This document shows, in pieces, positions 53,749-60,980 of a stretch of 64,000 nt of DNA. The stretch is from assembly GCF_003206575.1 (NCBI RefSeq), contig NZ_PZJO01000002.1:471935-535934 (forward strand). The letters run 5' to 3'. Position 1 is the stretch's first letter. Every line of letters starts with the position of its first letter. Below the pieces are notes generated by a model. That model did not search any database. It was not told the origin of the DNA and was given only the letters and a program-made list of their open reading frames with translations. The stretch is from Salinicola endophyticus (lineage in GTDB: Bacteria; Pseudomonadota; Gammaproteobacteria; Pseudomonadales; Halomonadaceae). Both the position numbers and the translations under genes were made by a program.

Positions 53749-55114
53749 GTTAGATCTTCGAGGTAGAATGCTATGCCTACTTTTATAAAAAGCATCGACG
53801 AACTAAAGCTTCATTTCTCAAAATATAAGAGTGGATATTTGTTCCGTGGACAAGTAAAGCATTATATAGATTCTGACGGACGCGCGAGTATTCCTACATC
53901 TTTCAGCAGGCATGGCTGTATTCCTGATGTTATGTTCAAGTGGACCCATTATGCTAAAGCCATGATTCGTGGGTTCTCTGGCATGGACTACTTCGACATG
54001 GGTTTAGAGTTGCCTCAGGCAATACTGCAACACTACGGTTGGCGATCATTTTATGTGGATTTAACTAAATCTTCCTCGATTGCATGTTGGTTTGCATCAA
54101 ATGCTTATGAGGAATCTAAGTCTATTCACATGAGTGAAGATATACAAGAGAATCCTTTGTGGCTGGTTCACAAAGACGCAAAGCACAGCCAGCCTGAAGG
54201 AACAGGACATATTTATATTATAGATTGCTTGGCATTAGAAACCCTTGGTGTAAAGATTCACGACCTCACTTCACTTCAAGGCGATGAAGGTAGGCTAAGA
54301 TTTCACGCTCAACAAGCCTGTTTAGTGGGTAATTTGAACGACCGGCTGCCCCCTCAAGTTATCACTTCACATATCGAAGTCCCGAGTAGCGTGCTAAAAG
54401 AATACTGTGACATACATCAAATAAACGATGTCTCAGATGTTTTCCCACCAAGCAAAGAAGACTTTATTTTAAGAACGCTTCTAAGTTTACCGTGGGAGAG
54501 AATGCGTATAGATAGTCTAATGCCCACATACCGGAGAGGCTTGGAGATTCCGGATTACGAAGATAACTTTATAAAGCGTCTCCCTCCACATATAACGCTG
54601 TACAATAACTTCTGGCTTTCTGATAACAGGCACAACCCGGAGAACCCATTTAAGAACTTGGTTTTTTACAAACTCCCACAATTAGCATATTACGCCAATA
54701 CCGATCAGCCTTTTGATATAAGCCTTGTTAGTGAAGCTCTGGAAAGGCATGGAGATTTCGTGGTTGAGATAGATGGTTTGGTGAAAATAGTGGAATCGCA
54801 AGAGGAATATATTTACGAAAAGGGAATACATGTTTCTGTTAATTGGGAAGGGTATGTTTCGGTATCAGGGTTGATCGTCTCTCATCCAAGCAATATTGTT
54901 GAAGGCGTGGGTACAACAGTTGCTTGGATTTATAAAGAAAGAAACAATATCTGGGAGCGAGTTGACCACCATGACCAATGCCCTTGCAACAACATACTAA
55001 GACATCAGTTGCAGTTTTCATTGCTCAGAGTGCTCAATGAAGCGATAAAGAACGAAGAGTTTGTTACAGAGAACTCTTGCTCTTACAGGCATAAAGATCT
55101 CTAACCAGCCTAAC
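53749..55114 (+). other. Integron attC-like remnants around the FRG gene
   Basis: GTTAGAT (53749-53755) fits the core GTTRRRY and GCCTAAC (55108-55114) fits RYYYAAC; between them sits exactly the FRG gene. The bases after 55108 (AACAAGTCAAGGC, GTCGGACA) look like the first half of an attC site. The full sites are not visible, so this is tentative. Confidence 0.3.
53773..55104 (+). CDS. FRG-domain protein (module 3)
   Basis: 443 residues. The FRG motif is GYLFRGQ (21-27), followed by ILQHYGWRSFYVDLT and SSSIACWFASNAYEE, the usual FRG core of about 230 residues. The C-terminal ~200 residues have no motif I can name. The biochemical role of FRG domains is not established; they are common in phage-defence loci and may act on nucleotides or as effectors. 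The gap to the upstream gene is 94 bases. AT-rich. Confidence 0.82.
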   Translation: MPTFIKSIDELKLHFSKYKSGYLFRGQVKHYIDSDGRASIPTSFSRHGCIPDVMFKWTHYAKAMIRGFSGMDYFDMGLELPQAILQHYGWRSFYVDLTKSSSIACWFASNAYEESKSIHMSEDIQENPLWLVHKDAKHSQPEGTGHIYIIDCLALETLGVKIHDLTSLQGDEGRLRFHAQQACLVGNLNDRLPPQVITSHIEVPSSVLKEYCDIHQINDVSDVFPPSKEDFILRTLLSLPWERMRIDSLMPTYRRGLEIPDYEDNFIKRLPPHITLYNNFWLSDNRHNPENPFKNLVFYKLPQLAYYANTDQPFDISLVSEALERHGDFVVEIDGLVKIVESQEEYIYEKGIHVSVNWEGYVSVSGLIVSHPSNIVEGVGTTVAWIYKERNNIWERVDHHDQCPCNNILRHQLQFSLLRVLNEAIKNEEFVTENSCSYRHKDL

Positions 55115-55185
55115 AAGTCAAGGCTGTCGGACACTTCGCGCCGCAGCTTGGAAAGTTAACCATATAGTCTAAACCATGGAGTTCC

Positions 55186-55863
55186 ATGTTGCGAAAAAAT
55201 CATGAGCAATCAATAATTGATGGTTTTTTTGACCATTTTAAAAACATTGCAGATCAACATGGAGAAAACCTTACCAGGTGCTCATCTGACGGACAAGACA
55301 AACTCTTAGGTGGAGATTATATATTCACAAATCATACAAGATTTGTTTTAGCGGAGTTCAAGTACGAGGAAAAAGATATAAAATCGGAGAAAAAAAAGAC
55401 AGGAAGACTAAATCTATGTAAAAATCTTGACAGGCATGAGCGCAGATTACAGCAAAGCATTAGTTGCCACTTTATTGGCTGGTCTACTCGTCAACATGAT
55501 CGGTCGGTCGAGTTTAACAAATACTACCATGAAGTTTGCAATACATTTATTTTTCCTCAAACAAAAGCCCTTAGACAAAAAGCACCAAACTATAATGAAC
55601 GAAGAAAGGCTGACATGTTGATAAAAGACTTCCTTGATGGAAATATAGGTGCCACCTATAAGGCTTTTGAATTATATATTGAATGGCTACTTAAGTTAGA
55701 AGGCGGAGGCACTAACAGTGTTGAGCTTCTAACTCGAGACCCTACTAGCAAATCAATGAGGATGATTGACTTCAACTCGGTTAAAGAATTAAAAATATGG
55801 CTCGACTATATCAGACCTAGCCAGGCAAGAAAAAACAACCCGGGAAATTCATTCAATCTATAG
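55186..55863 (+). CDS. Small PD-(D/E)XK-like protein (module 3)
   Basis: 225 residues. A likely restriction-endonuclease fold in the N-terminal half: GGDYIF (D44) then FVLAEFKYEE (E57-x-K59), with helices before and after. The C-terminal ~80 residues are helical. It may be a nuclease effector or an inactive relative. It starts 81 bases after the FRG gene and ends with a terminator, so it may share the message of module 3. Not recognised as a named family. Confidence 0.6.
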   Translation: MLRKNHEQSIIDGFFDHFKNIADQHGENLTRCSSDGQDKLLGGDYIFTNHTRFVLAEFKYEEKDIKSEKKKTGRLNLCKNLDRHERRLQQSISCHFIGWSTRQHDRSVEFNKYYHEVCNTFIFPQTKALRQKAPNYNERRKADMLIKDFLDGNIGATYKAFELYIEWLLKLEGGGTNSVELLTRDPTSKSMRMIDFNSVKELKIWLDYIRPSQARKNNPGNSFNL

Positions 55864-55867
55864 AGCT

Positions 55868-55914
55868 AAAAAAAGAGCAAGTATAAGACTTACTAATCGC
55901 TTAGGCTCTTTTTT
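55868..55914 (+). terminator. Probable terminator of module 3
   Basis: AAAAAAAGAGC (55868-55878) and GCTCTTTTTT (55905-55914) pair across a 26-base AT-rich loop, ending in T. It lies 4 bases after the stop. Confidence 0.6.
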
Positions 55915-55997
55915 GGCTGCTGTTAAAGCCTTATATCTACCCTGGCTTAACGTCAGCTTCTGGCCGAAAGCTGGCTATAAATGGGAGCCTATGTCAT

Positions 55998-56165
55998 CCG
56001 GCGAGTCCAAACTAGAACGCACTCAGCGGCTAGTGCCTGAGGGGCTACCCTTTTGCCCTTTCCCTCGCCCGGCCCTTTGGGGTTGCCCTGGTCTTTCAAC
56101 CGGATAACCCCCTTCCCCTTATTCCCCCTTCCCTTCTCTCCCTTTGACTATGCCCTTTCCCCTTT
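55998..56165. repeat. Repeat B, copy 2
   Basis: It matches 50246-50430, with the dyad ACTAG/CTAGT at 56011-56034 and the same pyrimidine-rich tract. It lies between module 3 and the 3' end of the RES-2 gene, the same placing as copy 1. Confidence 0.85.
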
Positions 56166-56175
56166 CCGTGGGGCC

Positions 56176-56694
56176 TTATTCCCAGGAGCTGGGGTCACGT
56201 GGTAGCTGTCCACGCGGGTCGAATACGCTCAAGCTGTCCTGGCTGGTCAGGGCTTCTGTGAAAAGCACCAGGTTGATGCCCTCGGGCCTTGCCTGTGAGG
56301 GAAAGAGGATACCTCGGGCGCCGACCTCCAGAGCCATATCACCCAGAAGCCAGGTCGGTGGCTCAACGCGCTCGTTAAACCACATCCGCCGCCAGTCACA
56401 GTAGAGTTCCTGCCACAGTGGATCCCAAGCACCGCTATAACCCGCGCGGAAGTCAATTACGGAGGCAACGTCCACTTCGTAGCTGACGATCAGTCCCGGC
56501 GGCATGAGCGCAGACAGCTGCTTGTATTCCGCCATGGCGGTCGCTTCATCGAGGGAGAGATAGAGAGCAGGCACCCCCACCCTATTCAAGCGTCCGCCGT
56601 GGTCTCCCGCCCCTGCACCACTCGTCGGCATGAACGCCCACTTGGGATCATGGACGCGATAGGCAGCCGAGGCGAAGTGTGGAAGCTCGATCAC
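56176..56694 (-). CDS. RES-domain toxin, complete (RES-2)
   Basis: 172 residues. AAYRVHDPKWAF opening, GGRLNRVGVPALYLSLDEA with the family Arg, and Glu in AMAEYKQL. Short RES proteins of this kind are NAD-degrading toxins of Xre/MbcA-RES pairs. The start overlaps the stop of the antitoxin gene (ATGA), as usual for such operons. It differs strongly from RES-1 in sequence. Confidence 0.88.
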   Translation of the reverse strand: MIELPHFASAAYRVHDPKWAFMPTSGAGAGDHGGRLNRVGVPALYLSLDEATAMAEYKQLSALMPPGLIVSYEVDVASVIDFRAGYSGAWDPLWQELYCDWRRMWFNERVEPPTWLLGDMALEVGARGILFPSQARPEGINLVLFTEALTSQDSLSVFDPRGQLPRDPSSWE

Positions 56695-57119
56695 CCGACG
56701 ACGCCCGCCTGCAGGGCTCGAATATATCGCAGCAGGTCCTCACTGCGCCCATCGCTGACCAACTGCTCGGCGGTCTGATAGTCGAACGTGCTGATGGGCT
56801 CGTTGCGGAACCAGAAAAGGGCATCGTGAAAGCTACCGTTGATATCCGTCGCGGCAGCCAGCACCCGTATGGCATCGCGCAGAAAGCTTTGCAGTTTCTC
56901 CGCACCCGCGGCGCGGTTGATGGTCGTGCGGTGGACATGAGCGCGGCTGGCCAGCACTTGGATGTCCATACTGAGTGCACTGGCAAACAGGCGGGGGTTG
57001 ATAATAGGCTGCCCACCCGGCCGTGCCGCTGTCCTCAGATCCTGGACGAAACGATCGAAGCTATCTGGTACACGGTAGTTGCTCGGCTCGATAGGCTGAC
57101 GAAGGGCTTCGGTGGCCAT
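56691..57119 (-). CDS. MbcA/ParS/Xre-type antitoxin partner of RES-2
   Basis: 142 residues. A helix-turn-helix-like middle part (HVHRTTINRAAGAEKLQSFL) and a C-terminal toxin-binding part (DALFWFRNEPISTFDYQTAEQL, VSDGRSEDLLRYIRAL) of the DUF2384 type. It would bind RES-2 and its own promoter. AAGGAG lies 7 bases upstream of ATG 57119. Confidence 0.88.
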   Translation of the reverse strand: MATEALRQPIEPSNYRVPDSFDRFVQDLRTAARPGGQPIINPRLFASALSMDIQVLASRAHVHRTTINRAAGAEKLQSFLRDAIRVLAAATDINGSFHDALFWFRNEPISTFDYQTAEQLVSDGRSEDLLRYIRALQAGVVG

Positions 57120-57250
57120 GGTGCGCTCCTTGATGCTTTATGCATCCTATATGCCTCATAAAAGCATCATAGCAGCTTCACGCGTGGTGCACAGCCTCGC
57201 AGCCGCTGCGGGCCAAAGGGGGAGATCCACAGCAAAGTGGCGGACACTCA

Positions 57251-57649
57251 TCACTGGCCGTCTCCTAGGGCGTTGATATGATCGAATGTCTTTTGCATCC
57301 CCTTCAGCCCCTCAAGCGCCATTGACTCCAAGGGAGTTCGGCCGCGGAAGCCAGGATTGTGATTGGGCATGGTGATGTAGCCGTAGACGTTAGCCGGATT
57401 CTCGAACAGCGCCCTCAGGGCTGCGTGGATATTCAACACCAAACTGACCCGTGTCATCTGATCGGAATTGAGGCTCACCTGCCGATCCTGGTCGGCGCCG
57501 ATGGCACGGCTGTATGTGTCACTGGAGATCTGTAGCAGGTCGACACGCTGCTGTGGTGTAGCCCCCCACTTCTCCAAGATCTTCACCGCGGCGCGTAGCC
57601 CTATGATGTGCGTATCCCTGTCACCGGCCGATGCTTCTACGGTTGCCAT
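57251..57649 (-). CDS. MbcA/ParS/Xre-type antitoxin without adjacent toxin (partner of RES-1?)
   Basis: 132 residues. AVKILEKWGATPQQRVDLLQIS, a helix-turn-helix stretch, IHAALRALFENP, and TMPNHNPGFRGRTPLESM are typical for the antitoxin group that pairs with the longer RES proteins (AFTHLN type), that is with RES-1 and not RES-2. Here the RES-2 pair follows instead. ATG 57649 has GGAG 8 bases upstream; starts at 57667 or 57676 lack one. It would be left as an orphan by the rearrangement of the hotspot. Confidence 0.8.
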   Translation of the reverse strand: MATVEASAGDRDTHIIGLRAAVKILEKWGATPQQRVDLLQISSDTYSRAIGADQDRQVSLNSDQMTRVSLVLNIHAALRALFENPANVYGYITMPNHNPGFRGRTPLESMALEGLKGMQKTFDHINALGDGQ

Positions 57650-58051
57650 GCTCGTCTCCAGTTTCATGGATACCAAAGTCGCTATATCGTGTTCTGAGAT
57701 TAAGAATACTTATGCATCCAGTGCTCCCTTAGTTCACTAACAATTTCTCTGTTCCAGTAATCACCACGATCTATGTCCAAGGGGCATGAGCTACCCCTGA
57801 GGTCCCAACCATGCCGGCGAATTGGTGCGTGCGCATATGGGTATAGATCTATTCGGAAGAATTGGGAAAGAGAGGTTGCCGTGCCGCAATACTCTGTGTA
57901 GGCTCCAGATACAATCCGTAACAGTGCAAAGGTAATGCTGACTCCTGCAAGGTCAGTGGAGTGTGCCACGCGGCCTTGTGGCAATTCAACACCCTCTTAA
58001 ATTAGTAATCCTGCGACAACAACTGGGGTCTAACTCGAACCGGAGAGAACA
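57650..58051. other. Gap with no supported gene
   Basis: A minus-strand frame of 94 codons at 57700-57984 has no ribosome site and no domain; it may be a gene remnant. A 14-base sequence TCCGTAACAGTGCA (57915-57928) recurs at 58721-58734, ahead of the gene at 58749, and may be a shared regulatory site. Confidence 0.4.
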
Positions 58052-58477
58052 ATGAACCTTACGATACGAAAGACTATCTGGCTAATGCTCGCCGTCATTT
58101 TTTCGGTTCTTATCGTCGCGTGTGGCGGGGAAGATACAAGGCCTTCAGAAGACAAAGTTAAGCTCGACCTCCAAGACAGGCTGGATGCTAATTTTAAAGG
58201 CCTCGTGCACTTAGAGAAACTCGACATCACGAAGCGAGACGTTCTCGCTGAAGATCGCGTCAATCTTGGTATCACGATGACCCTCACGGTCAATGAGTCT
58301 GAAGTCGACCAAGCGATTCAGCAATATTGGGCACGTCAGCAAATCATGAGGTCGTATAACAGCCCACCGAATAAAGAACGGCTGATGGCAATGAACAAAA
58401 AGCAGGAAAAAGCTACCATCCAGTATCGAAAGCAAGCTGGTAATGTTTGGGCGCTCTCTGGCCTCGTGCCGCGTTAA
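58052..58477 (+). CDS. Small lipoprotein of unknown function
   Basis: 141 residues. A signal peptide ends in the lipobox LIVACGG, so the mature protein begins with a lipid-modified Cys. The rest is charged and helical (EKVKLDLQ-like, SEVDQAIQQYWAR). GGAGAG precedes the start. Between antitoxin genes and the T4SS genes; could be an exclusion or T4SS accessory lipoprotein, but that is a guess. Confidence 0.72.
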   Translation: MNLTIRKTIWLMLAVIFSVLIVACGGEDTRPSEDKVKLDLQDRLDANFKGLVHLEKLDITKRDVLAEDRVNLGITMTLTVNESEVDQAIQQYWARQQIMRSYNSPPNKERLMAMNKKQEKATIQYRKQAGNVWALSGLVPR

Positions 58478-58748
58478 CAACGCTGCATCCAGGCTTCTCA
58501 ACGTCGCTCTGGCTCGATCAGGTACAGCACCAATGTCTTGAGATCGAGCCGGAGGCGGCGTGCCGCTCGCTTTGCTCACGGCCAGCAGCATCCCCAACCC
58601 GCGTCTTCATAGCCACCTCGAGCCCCTTAGGTCGCTGTCTCAGCACCCTGGGTTGACAAGTTGCAGAAAATGATTTTTGGGTTGCCGTCGTCTCTCGATA
58701 GCGGTAGTCTGAAGTCACACTCCGTAACAGTGCATGGGAGATCCCCCC

Positions 58749-59042
58749 ATGAAGCTCGCCAGTCTCCTTACCGAAGAGCGTCGCCAAGCTGCCAAGAAAG
58801 CGGCCCGTAAGACGATGAAAGGCTCCGTCGCCTTCACGTCGGCCCTGCTGTGCGGCACCAACGAGTCCCAAGGGCTGCTCCGGACGCTGGGTCAGGCTTC
58901 TGCCGAGGCAGGCAAGAAAGTCTGGGACGCTCTGCCTGAAAGGAATTACGAAGAAGAACGGCGACGAGAAAATGAGTACGGCTATCGCTACGGAAACGAG
59001 GGATATGGATATTATATGAATGGCTACAAAGTCGAAGACTGA
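58749..59042 (+). CDS. Small protein with Tyr/Gly-rich C-terminus
   Basis: 97 residues. The first half is basic and helical (LTEERRQAAKKAARKTMKG), the last third is rich in Tyr, Gly, Asn and Glu (YGYRYGNEGYGYYMNGYK). GGGAGA lies 8 bases upstream of ATG 58749. It is convergent with traG. Not recognised. Confidence 0.6.
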   Translation: MKLASLLTEERRQAAKKAARKTMKGSVAFTSALLCGTNESQGLLRTLGQASAEAGKKVWDALPERNYEEERRRENEYGYRYGNEGYGYYMNGYKVED

Positions 59043-59099
59043 ACTGTGCTACAGAAAATTTCTGGTAGCACAGTTCGCGAGTTGCGATGATCAACTTGC

Positions 59100-60614
59100 T
59101 CAAACTTTTCCTCCTGATGCCTTTGACTGAGCAAGATCCCCACCTTTCTGACCAGCCGTTTTTGTTTCCCCTCCTGCCTTGGTAATCCCGCTTGAAATGG
59201 CATTCCCAGCCCCAGCGCCTGCCCATCCCAATACAGCGACCCAAATACTCGGCAGGACAAGGAACATCATCCCGTTCACGAACATTATGACGATCTTGTC
59301 GTTGCCGTTTTCGATCGCCGCCACCCAACTCAATTTTGCCGCATCGCTGCTATAGAGCAGGTCGATCAAGTGGTCATCCAGCCATCGGGCCAGCTCCCAC
59401 CAGAACGTGAGGAAGAACACGCCGAAAAGCCCGAACGTGGCGAGTCCGGCGACCTTCATCGAGTAGGCGGAAGCCACGGAGACGAAGGGCAGGCAGATGA
59501 TGATCGCCATCAGCAACATGCCCTGAATCATCGGTAAGGACTGCTTGAGGCTATCCATGCCGGCCAGGAACGGGATGGCCGCGAGCAGGTTGCCCACCAT
59601 CGCCGCCGAGGATGACACGCCAGCGGCGAGCCCACCGTCGAGACTACGGTAGCCAATCGAGGCCTGATCCGTGTTGCCGTTCGCTGCGCCAGAGCGCGGG
59701 CTGACCATACGACGGATCATGTAGTCGTCGGCGTTGGGCGTGGATGGGAAAATGCTCTGCACGCGCGCCCAGAAGGAGGGTTTGACCTGGGCTTTGAGCC
59801 GCGCCTTGAGCCCCGCGGTGCCATCACTCCACCACTCATTGCAGGTTGGGTAGCCGGGGCGACCGGGGCCGGTGCTCGGGCGCGCGCTGTCCCGGGCGGC
59901 CTGGTAAGGGAAGCCAGGCATGGGCCGGTTCGAGTAAAAGCTGTCGTAATAGCCGGGCGTGTTGAGGAAGAACTTGGACCCGATCCAGTCCACGTCTTGG
60001 CTTTCCGTGGGCGTCAGGCTCGCGCCCGTCTGGAACAGCTTGTTGCGCGAGGGGCCGAAGCAGGCCAGCTGGAACTCCCCCACTTCGCGCTGGAGCCCGG
60101 GATCGGTGATCGAGCTGAGGTCCAGCGCTGTCCTAACCGACTGGTAGTCAGTCGAGCAAGGGATCTTCGACACCGCGGCGTTGGTGATCCCCTTCGAGAT
60201 GGCGTGGGTGATCGCCCACCACATGGGCACGCGCGCTTGATGCCCATCGATCGCGGTCAGCGTCGACTCCCCCCACTTGCCCGATGACAGCATGACCGTC
60301 CCGCACTGGTCCGCATGTTCTTTGCTCACATTCACCGGGTTCACGCCGAAGGTGAAGACAGGCACGCAGGTGAACACGAGCACCAGGATCATGGCGTAGA
60401 GGCGCGACTCGATGCGATTCAGAGACAGCACCCCCTTGTTCCCCTCGTCGTCACCCTCCTGCCGCGCTCGGAACCATTCGCCGGCGACCAGCGCGATGAA
60501 CGGAGCCGACGCGACCCCAGTCGAGGATAGCGTCTCCCAGATGCCGTTGTTGATGATCCACCCGAGGGTGATCAGTGTGCCCTCCATGTAGTCATTCACC
60601 ACGAACGTCGCCAT
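59100..60614 (-). CDS. TraG N-terminal domain conjugation protein
   Basis: 504 residues with several membrane segments (near 15-45, 70-95, 330-345, 365-430 and 455-480). The layout fits the TraG-N domain protein found at the end of the T4SS gene block of PFGI-1/ICEclc-like elements; in F-like systems TraG helps mating-pair stability. It follows the 117-residue gene with a single base between. End of the minus-strand T4SS run. Confidence 0.85.
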   Translation of the reverse strand: MATFVVNDYMEGTLITLGWIINNGIWETLSSTGVASAPFIALVAGEWFRARQEGDDEGNKGVLSLNRIESRLYAMILVLVFTCVPVFTFGVNPVNVSKEHADQCGTVMLSSGKWGESTLTAIDGHQARVPMWWAITHAISKGITNAAVSKIPCSTDYQSVRTALDLSSITDPGLQREVGEFQLACFGPSRNKLFQTGASLTPTESQDVDWIGSKFFLNTPGYYDSFYSNRPMPGFPYQAARDSARPSTGPGRPGYPTCNEWWSDGTAGLKARLKAQVKPSFWARVQSIFPSTPNADDYMIRRMVSPRSGAANGNTDQASIGYRSLDGGLAAGVSSSAAMVGNLLAAIPFLAGMDSLKQSLPMIQGMLLMAIIICLPFVSVASAYSMKVAGLATFGLFGVFFLTFWWELARWLDDHLIDLLYSSDAAKLSWVAAIENGNDKIVIMFVNGMMFLVLPSIWVAVLGWAGAGAGNAISSGITKAGGETKTAGQKGGDLAQSKASGGKV

Positions 60615-60615
60615 G

Positions 60616-60969
60616 TCAGGCCCCCCACCAGGTGATCAGGTTGTAGGTTTCGATCAGCCCTAAGGCGATCAACACCATGCGCTCGAGCTTGCGCAGCAGT
60701 AGGCGCGCCTGCGCGCCGCCATCCTTGTCGTCGGCGACGCTGCGCAGCAGGCGCGGGCGGCCGTAGCGGATCCAGAAATACGCCACCGCGCCGTAGAGCA
60801 CGGCTCTCCACAGCAGCATGACGTCGCGGTTCTCCCCCAGGGCGGCACGGTACTCTTGCATCCCGCCGAACAGACGCGCTCCGATCGAGGCGATGATGCC
60901 GGCGAGCACAAACGACGCCACGAGGCCCAACAGCCCCATCAGCAGGGGGTGGCGCTTGAGAAAGGTCAT
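60616..60969 (-). CDS. Small T4SS-associated membrane protein
   Basis: 117 residues with about two to three membrane segments (LLMGLLGLVASFVLAGIIAS, WRAVLYGAVAYFWIRYG, and MVLIALGLIETYNLI). It lies between the TIGR03755-type gene and traG in the same operon, where a small hypothetical gene is usual for this ICE group. ATG 60969 is preceded by AAGGGAACC. Confidence 0.75.
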   Translation of the reverse strand: MTFLKRHPLLMGLLGLVASFVLAGIIASIGARLFGGMQEYRAALGENRDVMLLWRAVLYGAVAYFWIRYGRPRLLRSVADDKDGGAQARLLLRKLERMVLIALGLIETYNLITWWGA

Positions 60970-60980
60970 CGGTGGTTCCC

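Noticed and set aside
57700-57984. 94-codon minus-strand frame
   Set aside because: No ribosome site or recognisable domain; perhaps a gene remnant, but not supportable.
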